Of a stretch of DNA of 64,000 bases, positions 8,213 to 17,191 are shown one piece after another. The stretch's first letter is position 1. Every line of letters starts with the position of its first letter. The notes below the pieces were generated by a model. The model saw only the letters and a list, made by a program, of their open reading frames with translations, was not told where the DNA came from and did not search any database. The DNA is from Chryseobacterium oryctis (GTDB taxonomy: Bacteria; Bacteroidota; Bacteroidia; Flavobacteriales; Weeksellaceae): NCBI RefSeq assembly GCF_025971925.1, contig NZ_JAPDHV010000003.1, positions 62,001-126,000 on the forward strand, in the 5' to 3' direction. Made by a program: the position numbers and the translations under genes.

Positions 8213-10021
8213 TTAGTTTTTTGTTTCTACTCTTATTTCTCCTGAAGATTGACCATCAGAATTCTTTTTATTGACATTTACACTTCTTATTTTTGCCGAA
8301 TCTAAAGCATCAATCTCCTGTTTCGTAACTTCTTTTCCATCTATATAGAATTTCATGTTACTCATATCTCCGGAAAACCTTTTTGATCCTCCTCCAACAA
8401 CGATTTTGGTAGTATTATCCGCATTTATTACTTTACCCGAACCATTCGGTGTGAAAGAACTACTGTAAATGTAAATCTTTTTATTTCCATCCAAAGCTCT
8501 TCTTTCTGCTTCCAGCTTAGCTCTTTCACCTTCAAGTTTGGCTCTTTTCTCTTCCAATTTTGCTCTTTCTCTTTCTAGTTTAGCTCTTTTTCTAGTTGTA
8601 GCAGCTGATTCTTTAGTTGCTTTGGCAGATTTGAAAGCCATATCGGTTTCAGGGCTCCATTGCATGTCTTGTAAATTTTTAAATTTATAGACTTTAACAT
8701 TTGGTGCATTAGGAGGAGTCGGAGGTGTAGGAAATTCATCAAAATTTACATTTAAATCTGGAAAATCAGGGATATCAATCTCCATATTTTCAATGTTTTT
8801 CATTTTATCTTTCCATTCTTTTGAATTGAAAAACTCGCTCATCCTTTTGGCATCCATCACGTTCGCTTTGTAAGCCATTTTGAAATCTTCAGAACTAGCG
8901 ATTTTATTAATTTCATCGGAAAGATTGTTTATTTCGTCCACTTTTTGTTGGAATTCATGACTTTCTGGTTTTAATTTTTTTAAATCCTTACTTCTTTCCT
9001 GAATTTTCTTTCCTAAGTCAGCTATTTTCTCCTGATTCTCGGATTTCTTGAAAAATTTCGGAGCTACTTCAAGTTTTTTAGCCTTAGGTTCAGGTGTAAT
9101 TGTATCTTTCTTGACTTGAGAAACAGCTTTCTCAATTTCTATATTTATCGCTTTAATCTCCTGATTTTTAGCATTTACCAAATAAGCAAATGCAACTAAA
9201 AATACAACCGGTAATGCAAAAATTCTACGCGCATACCCGAATTTTGTTTTAGGTTTTTGTAACATTTTTAATCGTTTTTTTAGATTTGAACTTAAAAACG
9301 GACTTGTTGCAGGTAACTGTGTTCCGGAAAAGTGACTTGCTAAAAGCATCTGCGCAAATGCTTTTGTGTCCGATTGTTTCACGGCCTTTTTATCAGCCAG
9401 ATATTCGTGAATTAAACTAATTTCTTTTTTTATGATATGAAAAAACGGATTGAACCAAAAAACAGAAGTGATGATTTCAATAAAAATCTTATCAAAGGTA
9501 TGTTTCTGTTCAATGTGTACCATTTCATGTTTCAAAATCTGTTTTCCGACATCCGAGTTTAATTGTATGGATGTTTTCCAGAAAAGATTTTTGAAGTATG
9601 AAAACGGCGCTTCAGTTAAGTTTGTTTGATAAAAATTAATTCCATCAAAACTTTCTTTTTGAAATTGATTTTTAAGTTGTCTGATTCTGAAAATTCCATA
9701 GATGAACTTTCCTAAAAAATAGAAAGAAACCAATCCCAAACCTGAAAGAATAATTCTAAAATAAATGTAATCATTGTCTATCTTATTAGTTTTATTAAAA
9801 TTTTGTACCTGGTCAATCAACTTATATAAGTCATTACTTACTTCAATGGTAAAGTCTTCAACTTTTATCAGAGGGAGCAGCAATGATATTAACAGCACCG
9901 ATAACAAATAAAATCTGTTATAATGATGAAACGTCTTGTCTTTAAGAGACAACTTATAATACAAAAACATTACACCTGAGCATAAAAAAACTTTTCCGAA
10001 GTAGATAAGAATGGCTTCCAT
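8213..10021 (-). CDS. BlaR1/MecR1-like M56 family metallopeptidase (first copy)
   Basis: A 602-residue membrane metallopeptidase, paralogous to the next gene through its first ~290 residues. Zinc motif HEMVH is at 165-169, followed by a conserved LIHEYLADKKAV segment. The periplasmic C-terminal part contains a predicted coiled coil, a Pro-rich linker near residue 435 and a seven-residue (R)AKLE(R/E/G)E repeat around 485-515. The last ~60 residues (YIDGKEVTKQEIDALD and IRSVNVNK) resemble the plug segment of TonB-dependent receptors. It begins two bases after the repressor gene, so the pair is an operon: the peptidase presumably inactivates the repressor on a signal. The signal is unknown. Confidence 0.87.
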   Translation of the reverse strand: MEAILIYFGKVFLCSGVMFLYYKLSLKDKTFHHYNRFYLLSVLLISLLLPLIKVEDFTIEVSNDLYKLIDQVQNFNKTNKIDNDYIYFRIILSGLGLVSFYFLGKFIYGIFRIRQLKNQFQKESFDGINFYQTNLTEAPFSYFKNLFWKTSIQLNSDVGKQILKHEMVHIEQKHTFDKIFIEIITSVFWFNPFFHIIKKEISLIHEYLADKKAVKQSDTKAFAQMLLASHFSGTQLPATSPFLSSNLKKRLKMLQKPKTKFGYARRIFALPVVFLVAFAYLVNAKNQEIKAINIEIEKAVSQVKKDTITPEPKAKKLEVAPKFFKKSENQEKIADLGKKIQERSKDLKKLKPESHEFQQKVDEINNLSDEINKIASSEDFKMAYKANVMDAKRMSEFFNSKEWKDKMKNIENMEIDIPDFPDLNVNFDEFPTPPTPPNAPNVKVYKFKNLQDMQWSPETDMAFKSAKATKESAATTRKRAKLERERAKLEEKRAKLEGERAKLEAERRALDGNKKIYIYSSSFTPNGSGKVINADNTTKIVVGGGSKRFSGDMSNMKFYIDGKEVTKQEIDALDSAKIRSVNVNKKNSDGQSSGEIRVETKN

Positions 10022-10023
10022 GG

Positions 10024-10389
10024 CTAACTTTTCTTTTTAAGTTCATTGAGTAACATTTCCAAATCTTCCACACTCATTTCATTTTTTTCTACTAAAAACG
10101 AAACGACACTTTTGTAAGAACCTTTAAAATAGTTTTTCACAAGACTTTTCATTGTTTTCCCGGAATATTGCTCTTTCGAAACCAAAGGAAAATATTCATG
10201 TTGCCTTCCGTAAACATTATAGTCCACAAATTCTTTATCTTTCAATACTTTTAATATTGTAGAAACCGTATTCGTATGCGGTTTAGGATCAGGAAACAGC
10301 TCAAGAATATCTTTTAAAAATCCTTTTTCCAGTTTCCATAAATACTGCATCACTTGTTCTTCTGCTTTTGTTAAAGTCTGAATTTTCAT
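10024..10389 (-). CDS. BlaI/MecI/CopY family transcriptional repressor
   Basis: A 121-residue winged-helix repressor. The N-terminal ~70 residues hold the DNA-binding domain (LTKAEEQVMQYLWKLEKG and PHTNTVSTILKVLKDKEFV, the recognition helix region), and the C-terminal half is the dimerisation helix set cleaved by BlaR1-type peptidases in known systems. Together with the two M56 genes immediately downstream it forms a signal-controlled derepression circuit. An inverted repeat in its leader (10412-10442) is the likely operator, giving autoregulation. Confidence 0.92.
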   Translation of the reverse strand: MKIQTLTKAEEQVMQYLWKLEKGFLKDILELFPDPKPHTNTVSTILKVLKDKEFVDYNVYGRQHEYFPLVSKEQYSGKTMKSLVKNYFKGSYKSVVSFLVEKNEMSVEDLEMLLNELKKKS

Positions 10390-10411
10390 ATCCCGTTCAT
10401 TTTATCATTTT

Positions 10412-10442
10412 GTGATATAAAATCATTAAAATCTTATATCAC
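10412..10442 (-). promoter_or_regulatory. putative BlaI operator (inverted repeat)
   Basis: GTGATATAA (10412-10420) and TTATATCAC (10434-10442) are perfect inverted 9-mers 13 bases apart. They lie between the predicted promoter and the repressor start, where a bound dimer would block transcription. Assignment as the BlaI site is inference from position and symmetry. Confidence 0.6.
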
Positions 10443-10458
10443 TAACAAATTAGTTATA

Positions 10459-10488
10459 CAAATGTAGAAATTAAACTGATTCAAACAA
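10459..10488 (-). promoter_or_regulatory. promoter of the BlaI-M56 operon
   Basis: On the minus strand TTG (10488-10486), a 19-base spacer and TACATTTG (10466-10459) fit the Bacteroidota -33/-7 pattern. The operator-like repeat begins about 17 bases downstream. The rest of the 333-base gap to the divergent gene at 10724 is AT-rich and shows no gene. Confidence 0.6.
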
Positions 10489-10723
10489 CTATTTTTTTAG
10501 TGATAAAAACAATTAAACCGTAAAACATTGTAAATCAACACGATAAATTTTATTAAAATATGTTAAATTTTTAATATAGTAAATTTATCATCTATATAAT
10601 TGGCAGAAAAAGCTGAAATCAGGGGCAAAATTCTTAAAACTTGTTAATTTTTATTAAATAAAATTAAAATGGATTTGTTTAAACCGAGAAATTATATTTA
10701 TTTTAGTGCTTTAAAAATTTCTC

Positions 10724-11305
10724 ATGAAAAGATATAATTTACTGATTGTACTATTACTGCTTATTTTTAATGTAACTACAGCTCAAAAGAAGAACAGCCC
10801 TGCTGCAGATTTGAGCGAGTTGGGACAAACTAAATCAAAAATAGAGAAAACAGTTCCGTTAGTTATTCAGCATTTACAGACCATTGTAGACAAGGAAGGA
10901 GACAGCAACATTCTTATAAACGGAAAAAAAGCTCTTGCCAAAGAATACGGTACTTTAGAAACTGAATGGTTTTTGTATAGAAACAATATGAAAAACTGTA
11001 TCCTTAACAATTCTTCTAAAAAAGCTAAAAAATGTATGCAATATCATACTTCAATGTTGAGAGGTACAATGATTAACTATAATAATTATATCACCAATCT
11101 TACAAGAAAAAATGGATATTTAGGTGTAGAAGGTGATACTAAATTTGATTTCAAACCAACAGAAATTACTACAAAGCTAAGTGAAGCTTATCAAAATGCA
11201 AATAATGCAGCTGGAAGAATGAAAGGAACTCAAAAAACAACATTTTTGGATCAAACGATGTCTGATGACAATAAACTTACTCCTTTTAATCAGTTAGTTC
11301 AATAA
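10724..11305 (+). CDS. secreted protein of unknown function
   Basis: I do not recognise this 193-residue protein. It has a clear signal peptide (MKRYNLLIVLLLLIFNVTTAQ), is otherwise hydrophilic and Lys/Asn-rich, and is predicted mostly helical. Two cysteines (in NNMKNCIL and KKCMQYH) are close together and might form a disulphide in the periplasm. It stands alone between the divergent repressor operon and the effector operon, with its own terminator. Confidence 0.65.
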   Translation: MKRYNLLIVLLLLIFNVTTAQKKNSPAADLSELGQTKSKIEKTVPLVIQHLQTIVDKEGDSNILINGKKALAKEYGTLETEWFLYRNNMKNCILNNSSKKAKKCMQYHTSMLRGTMINYNNYITNLTRKNGYLGVEGDTKFDFKPTEITTKLSEAYQNANNAAGRMKGTQKTTFLDQTMSDDNKLTPFNQLVQ

Positions 11306-11331
11306 TCATTTTAATTAGATTATATTAAAAG

Positions 11332-11360
11332 AAATCCCGCTTTTTTGAAAAGCGGGATTT
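11332..11360 (+). terminator. rho-independent terminator
   Basis: AAATCCCGCTTTT and AAAAGCGGGATTT form a strong stem followed by a T-run, 26 bases after the preceding stop. Confidence 0.88.
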
Positions 11361-11460
11361 TTTATGTACAAAACTGAAAATTAACATTTAACATCCCAAT
11401 TCATAAAAATTTCACTTAACAACATAAAAAGCAGTTATATAGAATCAAAAAAAATATCAC

Positions 11461-11520
11461 ACAAACTAGATAAAACAGTATACATCTAGTTTGTAATAAT
11501 AAAAAAATATATTAACTTGG
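11461..11520 (+). promoter_or_regulatory. palindrome and promoter of the effector operon
   Basis: ACAAACTAGAT (11461-11471) and ATCTAGTTTGT (11484-11494) are perfect 11-base inverted repeats 12 bases apart. The right arm supplies TTTG (11490-11493) as a -33 element, 19 bases before TAACTTGG (11513-11520), an imperfect -7 element. The start codon follows 26 bases later. A repressor or activator bound to the palindrome would overlap the promoter, so the operon is probably regulated. Confidence 0.5.
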
Positions 11521-11545
11521 CAGAGAAAACACAAATGCACAAACA

Positions 11546-12592
11546 ATGAGTTCTCTTCCGAAAACTTGTAGAATTTCGAAAGGTACTACGCTGGAAGAAT
11601 TGGCGAATCATTTTAATCTAACCAAAGAACAGCTAAAGAGATACCACAATACCTATTGTCCTCTAGATGATTTGATCGGTTATGACATACCCGAACATGT
11701 TACTATTATTTATGTACCACCTTTAGATGCTGAATCGAGGGAGAAAATATTTAATCCTAAAAGTGGAAATTTCCTTTCTTTTAAATCTAAAAATACTTTA
11801 GATAACAAACAGAACTATAAAAAACGATATGGAATTATTCAAAAAATATTTCATAACGATGAAGAAGAATTAAAAATTCATTATGAAACAGAAATAATAA
11901 AAAATAAAAACACTGTTCAAATTTCACGTTCACAAGTCTACCTCAACAATAAAGTTCCTGATCTTGTGATAGAACAACTTGCTGATAAAATCGGAAGTAT
12001 ATTCTACCCTTTCGAACTAGGTCTACATGAAAACGGGAGTATAAACACTCTGGTGAATTTTAAAGAAATTCAGAATCGTTGGAAAATTTTAAAACCCCAG
12101 CTTGAAGAATATTATAAAGGTGAAATTGCCAATGAGCTTTTGGCTAGTACCAACAAACGGATAACCCAAAAATCTATTACAGAGCAGGTACATAACAGTC
12201 TCTTTTTTACTTTATATTTTTTGCCTTTATATAAGACCTTTGATGAAAACAAATCCTTGAATTTATCTATTGAAATTCCTATTTTCAAGAATAGTACAAG
12301 AGCTTTATTTGAAATTGACCTTAAGCTGGAAGAAAAAATTTCTAAAACACATAAATTTATCATCAAAGCTTCTGGTAAAAGTACCAGCGGAAAAATATCT
12401 GATGAAATCGAAAAGGAGAATACCTCTCCTATTACTGATGGAAAAATACAACCTAAAAACAGTAGTTATTTTGATTTCATTTATAAGCTCAACTCAAAAG
12501 ACAACAGTATTTTTGCTATATACGGCGAATTGGGCGTTCAGTTTCCGGATTGTATGAAAAAAATAAGTCTCGAGTGCTACGAACAACCATAA
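11546..12592 (+). CDS. LysM-like domain protein of a PAAR-effector operon
   Basis: A 348-residue cytosolic-looking protein without signal peptide. Its first ~50 residues look like a LysM domain (CRISKGTTLEELANHFN followed by VTIIYVPP), a fold used in contractile injection systems as an adaptor or baseplate contact as well as in peptidoglycan binding. The remainder (about 75-348) is a mixed region I do not recognise. It is first in an operon with a DUF4280 PAAR-like protein (26-base gap) and a 1028-residue protein, so a role in loading or assembling a secreted spike is the likeliest inference. The LysM call is by eye and moderate. Confidence 0.6.
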   Translation: MSSLPKTCRISKGTTLEELANHFNLTKEQLKRYHNTYCPLDDLIGYDIPEHVTIIYVPPLDAESREKIFNPKSGNFLSFKSKNTLDNKQNYKKRYGIIQKIFHNDEEELKIHYETEIIKNKNTVQISRSQVYLNNKVPDLVIEQLADKIGSIFYPFELGLHENGSINTLVNFKEIQNRWKILKPQLEEYYKGEIANELLASTNKRITQKSITEQVHNSLFFTLYFLPLYKTFDENKSLNLSIEIPIFKNSTRALFEIDLKLEEKISKTHKFIIKASGKSTSGKISDEIEKENTSPITDGKIQPKNSSYFDFIYKLNSKDNSIFAIYGELGVQFPDCMKKISLECYEQP

Positions 12593-12618
12593 AATATTAA
12601 TAAAAAAACACAAATAAA

Positions 12619-13089
12619 ATGAGCCAGAAACACCTAGTCTGCCAAGGAGCTCTTTGCCAATGCAATTTTGGAACAACTCCTGACAAATTGAAAGTAAAAA
12701 CACAGACAAAACGCTACATCAATGACAAAGATGGTAGTGAAAAACTGATGGCAACACACAAAGACATCGGTAAAACTTTTGAAAAAAACACCTTTGGAAG
12801 CTGTGCTAAAATGAATAACAATCCATGTCAGGTTACCGTAACCGAATGGAGCGGATATTACGACAAAATTACATTAGAAGACAACAAAGGAAATGCTCTT
12901 TTGGAAGACAGCAAAGCAACATGCCCAATAGGAAGTAAAGATTGTATTACTATCATCAATCATGGACAAACTGCTGAAATCTCTTCCCAAAATATCAAAA
13001 ATGCAAGAGAAGAAGCCGTGACGGAACTATGCCCCATTCTGAATATTGATAAATATATCAGAAAATCAGATGATTTGGTGTTTAATTAA
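12619..13089 (+). CDS. DUF4280 PAAR-like protein
   Basis: A 156-residue Cys-rich protein with the DUF4280 plan: HLVCQGALCQCNFG at the N-terminus, a central MATHKDIGKTF and FGSCAKMNNNPCQV segment and a C-terminal CPIGSKDCITIINHGQTAEI stretch. DUF4280 proteins are PAAR-like tips of Bacteroidota type VI (T6SSiii) and related contractile systems, sharpening the VgrG spike and carrying effectors. There is no signal peptide, consistent with cytoplasmic loading. It sits between the LysM-like gene and the large putative effector, 11 bases before the latter. No other structural T6SS gene is in the window. Confidence 0.85.
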   Translation: MSQKHLVCQGALCQCNFGTTPDKLKVKTQTKRYINDKDGSEKLMATHKDIGKTFEKNTFGSCAKMNNNPCQVTVTEWSGYYDKITLEDNKGNALLEDSKATCPIGSKDCITIINHGQTAEISSQNIKNAREEAVTELCPILNIDKYIRKSDDLVFN

Positions 13090-13100
13090 TTTATACAAAG

Positions 13101-16100
13101 ATGAAAAATAAATTAACCGCAATTGTTTTAAACTCTGAAAGACATGATTTCAGTGAACAACACCGAGCCTTAAAGGTTCAGGAAAATCAATATTTTACTA
13201 TTACCATCAAAGAATATCTTGAAGCTCAAGAAAGTATTAAAAAACAAATCATGACTTTACAAAATGAGAAAAGTGATATTGATACTTCTTTAGAGCAAGA
13301 AAATCAGAGATTATTTAAGCAAGCCCAGGAAAGATTTAACTCAGGAGGTGAATGGATAAAAACTGAAAAATATCAAGGAGAAACAATAACTCATGCTGAA
13401 GTATCTTATAAAGAAAATCTTCGAAGGGCGAGTGAAAAAGTAAAATCCTTAAAAAATGATAAAGACAAAAAAATAAATGAATTACAAAACAAACTTTCAG
13501 AAATAGAGAAAGATTATGAAAATGTGTGTTGGTCTTGGACTTTAGTAAAAAAAAGAAGTGACAAACCTATAGGCAGAAACGAATCTATTGCTAAAGGAAA
13601 CAAACAACTCAATTTAAATTTAGATTCACATCTACATGGTGGTGGTTTAGCTTGGATTGAACCTTTCCACGATGGAGAAAAACCCACCGGAAGTACAAAA
13701 AATGGGCTTTATGTACAAAGTATGGGTACTCCTGATGTCATCACGGCTGAATGGTACGGTTATGATGAAAGCCAAATGCCTGTAAAAATAGATAAACCTG
13801 TACGCCCAATGAGTAAAGTACAGCTTCATATCTATACAAAAAATCTTTATGGGATAAATATAAAAGTAGAAATGAAAGCCAATGGAGAAACTCTAAAGGC
13901 TAACTCATATGGTTCTACTATAGTTGTTACTGCACAAAAAGATTCTAAACACAGTACTACCGTAGAAACAAAACATGAAATAATAGACTCTAAAGACTTT
14001 TTTCTTGCGGAGGTAGAAATCTATGACTACTCTGAGCCTAACGCTATAAAACCTCCTAATGGAGTTATTACCGGTCATCTTGTTGACGATAGCACAGAAA
14101 ACCAGATAACCCTTACTCCGAATGTGCAAAAAGCTGTACTCGATTTTTATATCGATCCAGTTTGGAGCATCGGTAAACCTAAAATCATCATAAAACCCAC
14201 CATTCATTTTAGTGGGCAGAAAAAAGATTTAGATGCGACTTTGCAGGTGAACGGTCAGGAAGCTCCAGAAATCCCAACTACTTTCTCAGGAAACAATCCT
14301 GTGTTTGTAGACAATATAGAAACAAATTTTAAAGAGTTTCACCCCTGTGGATATGATAAATTTGAAATTAATGACGGACAGAGAACTGTGGATTTATTAG
14401 AAGATAAATCAATTCCTCCGCTGAATCTTTTTGAGCTTGTAGCCGGCCCCAAAGAGAATACCCATGATATTACTATCAGTTTAGATACAAAAACGGAGAA
14501 TTGCGCTTTTGAAGATTCTCCACAAGACCATACAGATAAGGTAATTACACTTTCCCAATATCCTGAAAAAGAAATAGGAGAGGAAAAACCGCAAGAAGAA
14601 GAAAAGAAAAGCAGTACATCTTTCAGTAGTAAATTGGAGGTAAAGGCTGGAGATAAAAATAATGTAAAATACAAAACAGAATTGGGCTTTACCGGAGGAT
14701 TGGAAATTTCCGAGCATAATGATAAAAGCCTAAAATTTAAAGCCAGATATATTTATGATTATCAACCTCTTATCTATAATGGTATTTCAGTACACCCCAT
14801 CATACAATATCTTTGGTTGGGTAAAGGGGTAAAAACCAACACCTACCTCATACAAACCAAAACATGCAGATACCAACAGGATGTAAATATACTTACCTAT
14901 CCCGATGTGGCATGGAGCCTGAAACTTTCTTATACAAACTCTACCGAGCAAAAAGAACTTGTAAGCAACCAAACATATAAAGACACCAAAAAAGCCAAGT
15001 TCAAGAGACCTCCTCAAAAATGGATGTCGGTGGGTGATAAAAGTTTGGGGCTCTCATTGGGTGCAAAATGGGATAAAGAAACAGAATATGATGCCACTGC
15101 AGACATCACCGAAAAAGTGAGAGAACTGGTTGATAAACTTGGTGTAATAGGCAAGTTTGTCAACAATGCATTTTTGGGCAAGGAAAATAAAGGAGATAAA
15201 AACAACCAACATGCCAAGCCGGAGAATAAAGAAGCCTTAGAAAAAATAAAAAAACAGCAGGAAGAAAAGGCAAAAGCGGCAGAAGCAACTAAAGAAAAGG
15301 AACTAAAAAAACTAAGAGACAACCTCAACAGTGCAAAAGCAAAACGCAATCAGGCTACAACAGAAAAAGAAATAAAGGCAGCAAATGATAACATAAAATC
15401 TTTACAAAGAAAATTAGACAGCAGATCAAAAGAGCTAGACCTTAAACTCACTCGTTCTGTAGCAAGTATAGAAATACAATGGCCACAGATAGAAGCCGAG
15501 TTCAACTGGAGTCGCGAAAATATAGACCAGCACGGCCCTTATTATAACCAGACTGGTGTTGTTTTAGAAGGCGCTTTGCAGCTCTCTCCTTTAGTTGGGC
15601 TGAAAGCCACGCTAGACTTTTTGGCTTTGGCACAAAGGGCACACCCCGTAGCTTTGGCAGTAATTGCTGCCGCAGATATTACTATGGCAATTATAGGAGA
15701 CGGAAGCGAGATTACCTGCGAACTTACTGCCGAAGGAACTTTTGGGGGAAAGATACAAGGATTTCTAAATACCACGACCAAAGAAAACAGCTTTAATAAA
15801 GATGACAGAAATGCTAACAGCAAACAGCTCGCAGAGTTAAAATGTGATTTGGAGTTTAAGTTGAAGATTGCTATAAAAATAAACACCAAAGTTAAGGCTG
15901 TTTTTGCCAAAGTAGTTATTAAAGCTGAAGCAGAAGCATCTGCAACAGCCAAATGGACAGGAAAAGCTCCATTAGATGCGGATGATTACGGTTGGTACAT
16001 TGCTCCCGAACTAAGTTTTGAAGGGTTGGAAATCATAGGACAACTAAATATTGAAGGAGAGGCTACAAGTCATAGTGGTAAATCAAAATATGGTTCAATC

Positions 16101-16187
16101 TCTAGTAATAACGAGCTTAAATGGCAAGCAATTGATGCATGGAAAGAACCCAAAAAATTTGAAAAAACGTATTTCATAAAATCATAA
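13101..16187 (+). CDS. large putative secretion-system effector (1028 residues)
   Basis: I do not recognise the family. Visible parts: an N-terminal coiled coil (about 40-150), Ig-like beta-rich segments (about 180-430; one has LHIYTKNLYGI), an acidic Lys/Glu linker near 490-510, a second coiled coil (about 709-780), a hydrophobic stretch (about 829-868: FLALAQRAHPVALAVIAAA) and a C-terminal Ala/Lys-rich region that could insert into or bind membranes. There is no signal peptide. Position directly after a PAAR-like gene and before three tandem lipoproteins makes it the probable toxin cargo, perhaps membrane-active; that is inference. It could instead be a spike-associated structural protein. 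Confidence 0.55.
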   Translation: MKNKLTAIVLNSERHDFSEQHRALKVQENQYFTITIKEYLEAQESIKKQIMTLQNEKSDIDTSLEQENQRLFKQAQERFNSGGEWIKTEKYQGETITHAEVSYKENLRRASEKVKSLKNDKDKKINELQNKLSEIEKDYENVCWSWTLVKKRSDKPIGRNESIAKGNKQLNLNLDSHLHGGGLAWIEPFHDGEKPTGSTKNGLYVQSMGTPDVITAEWYGYDESQMPVKIDKPVRPMSKVQLHIYTKNLYGINIKVEMKANGETLKANSYGSTIVVTAQKDSKHSTTVETKHEIIDSKDFFLAEVEIYDYSEPNAIKPPNGVITGHLVDDSTENQITLTPNVQKAVLDFYIDPVWSIGKPKIIIKPTIHFSGQKKDLDATLQVNGQEAPEIPTTFSGNNPVFVDNIETNFKEFHPCGYDKFEINDGQRTVDLLEDKSIPPLNLFELVAGPKENTHDITISLDTKTENCAFEDSPQDHTDKVITLSQYPEKEIGEEKPQEEEKKSSTSFSSKLEVKAGDKNNVKYKTELGFTGGLEISEHNDKSLKFKARYIYDYQPLIYNGISVHPIIQYLWLGKGVKTNTYLIQTKTCRYQQDVNILTYPDVAWSLKLSYTNSTEQKELVSNQTYKDTKKAKFKRPPQKWMSVGDKSLGLSLGAKWDKETEYDATADITEKVRELVDKLGVIGKFVNNAFLGKENKGDKNNQHAKPENKEALEKIKKQQEEKAKAAEATKEKELKKLRDNLNSAKAKRNQATTEKEIKAANDNIKSLQRKLDSRSKELDLKLTRSVASIEIQWPQIEAEFNWSRENIDQHGPYYNQTGVVLEGALQLSPLVGLKATLDFLALAQRAHPVALAVIAAADITMAIIGDGSEITCELTAEGTFGGKIQGFLNTTTKENSFNKDDRNANSKQLAELKCDLEFKLKIAIKINTKVKAVFAKVVIKAEAEASATAKWTGKAPLDADDYGWYIAPELSFEGLEIIGQLNIEGEATSHSGKSKYGSISSNNELKWQAIDAWKEPKKFEKTYFIKS

Positions 16188-16191
16188 AATC

Positions 16192-17190
16192 ATGTACAAA
16201 TTTTTAATATTACTAATCAGTTTAATCAGTTTACAAAGCTGCGCTCAAAATAACAAAACTATGGATAAAGAAGTAAATGAAATTTTAGGTAACTTATATA
16301 AAGATGTAAAGAATTATGACCAACGTATTAATTATCATGCCGATATTTTCATTGGTGGTTGTAATTTTGAGGTTTTCATTAATGATTTTCCTGTATTCAA
16401 ATATTATGGACCTGGAAATGGAGCCATAACAACAAGCATACCTATAAACTCTGCTATTTTAAATAAGGGTCAACAAACATGGAAAATAAAAGTATTTCCT
16501 ATTCATAATATAAAAGAAATTAATGGTAAGACAATTTCTAATGTTAGTCCCACTATACAAGAAGGAGCTAGAGTTGAAATAGATATTGAAGGTGTTAGAT
16601 TTAAAGAAAGTGGAGGAATTGAGGAAAATTTTGGTAAAGTTCTCAAATTTGAAGCACCCTTAAAAAAAGATCCTCAAAATGGAAGCAATATTTTTGCAGA
16701 CGCAGGAAAACCTTACATTGAATACAGTGGAACATTTCAAGCTGATGTTCCCTATCAAATTGAAGGATGGAATAATAGTGAAGATTTAACGAAAATAGAT
16801 AGTAATACTCTTAAACAAAAAATATTGAAAGAATATCAAAAATTTCATGGCTGGCTTCAAAATAGAGATTTAAACAAAATAGCGTTGAGTAAATTAAATG
16901 CAAAAAAAGAAGAAGCTCAAGCCTTATTTTATGATAAAAATATAAACGATGAATACATATCTTCCTTTATTAAAATGTGGGGGCAAGAAGGACTAGAAAT
17001 GCAGCCTTTAGAAAATTATAAAATGGGGATTTATGGTAATGGTAAAATAGTTACTCTAATAGACACAATAGATGGAGGCTCTCCACTTTGGGGGAATTAT
17101 GAAGTCAATAAAAACAAGTATAAACACAATACTTATTTGCTTTATTTTCACATTCCCAAAGGTAAAACAGAATTAGAAGTCATCAGATAA
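16192..17190 (+). CDS. tandem paralogous lipoprotein 1 (putative immunity protein)
   Basis: A 332-residue lipoprotein with lipobox LQSC (Cys17). The first ~70 mature residues (NEILGNLYKDVKNYDQRINY and a GGCNFEVFINDFP strand) are nearly identical in all three copies, as is the central AGKPYIEYSGTFQADVPYQ. The regions around 75-130 and 250-320 vary most, and all three end in EVIR. It starts four bases after the large putative effector, so it is translated from the same message. Anchoring in a membrane facing the periplasm fits a protein that neutralises an incoming toxin there, but the family is not recognised and immunity is inferred from context. Confidence 0.65.
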   Translation: MYKFLILLISLISLQSCAQNNKTMDKEVNEILGNLYKDVKNYDQRINYHADIFIGGCNFEVFINDFPVFKYYGPGNGAITTSIPINSAILNKGQQTWKIKVFPIHNIKEINGKTISNVSPTIQEGARVEIDIEGVRFKESGGIEENFGKVLKFEAPLKKDPQNGSNIFADAGKPYIEYSGTFQADVPYQIEGWNNSEDLTKIDSNTLKQKILKEYQKFHGWLQNRDLNKIALSKLNAKKEEAQALFYDKNINDEYISSFIKMWGQEGLEMQPLENYKMGIYGNGKIVTLIDTIDGGSPLWGNYEVNKNKYKHNTYLLYFHIPKGKTELEVIR

Positions 17191-17191
17191 T

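Noticed and set aside
13647..15952. Several long minus-strand frames across the 1028-residue gene
   Set aside because: They overlap one another and the sense frame has normal coding character; they are antisense shadows of a Lys-rich gene.
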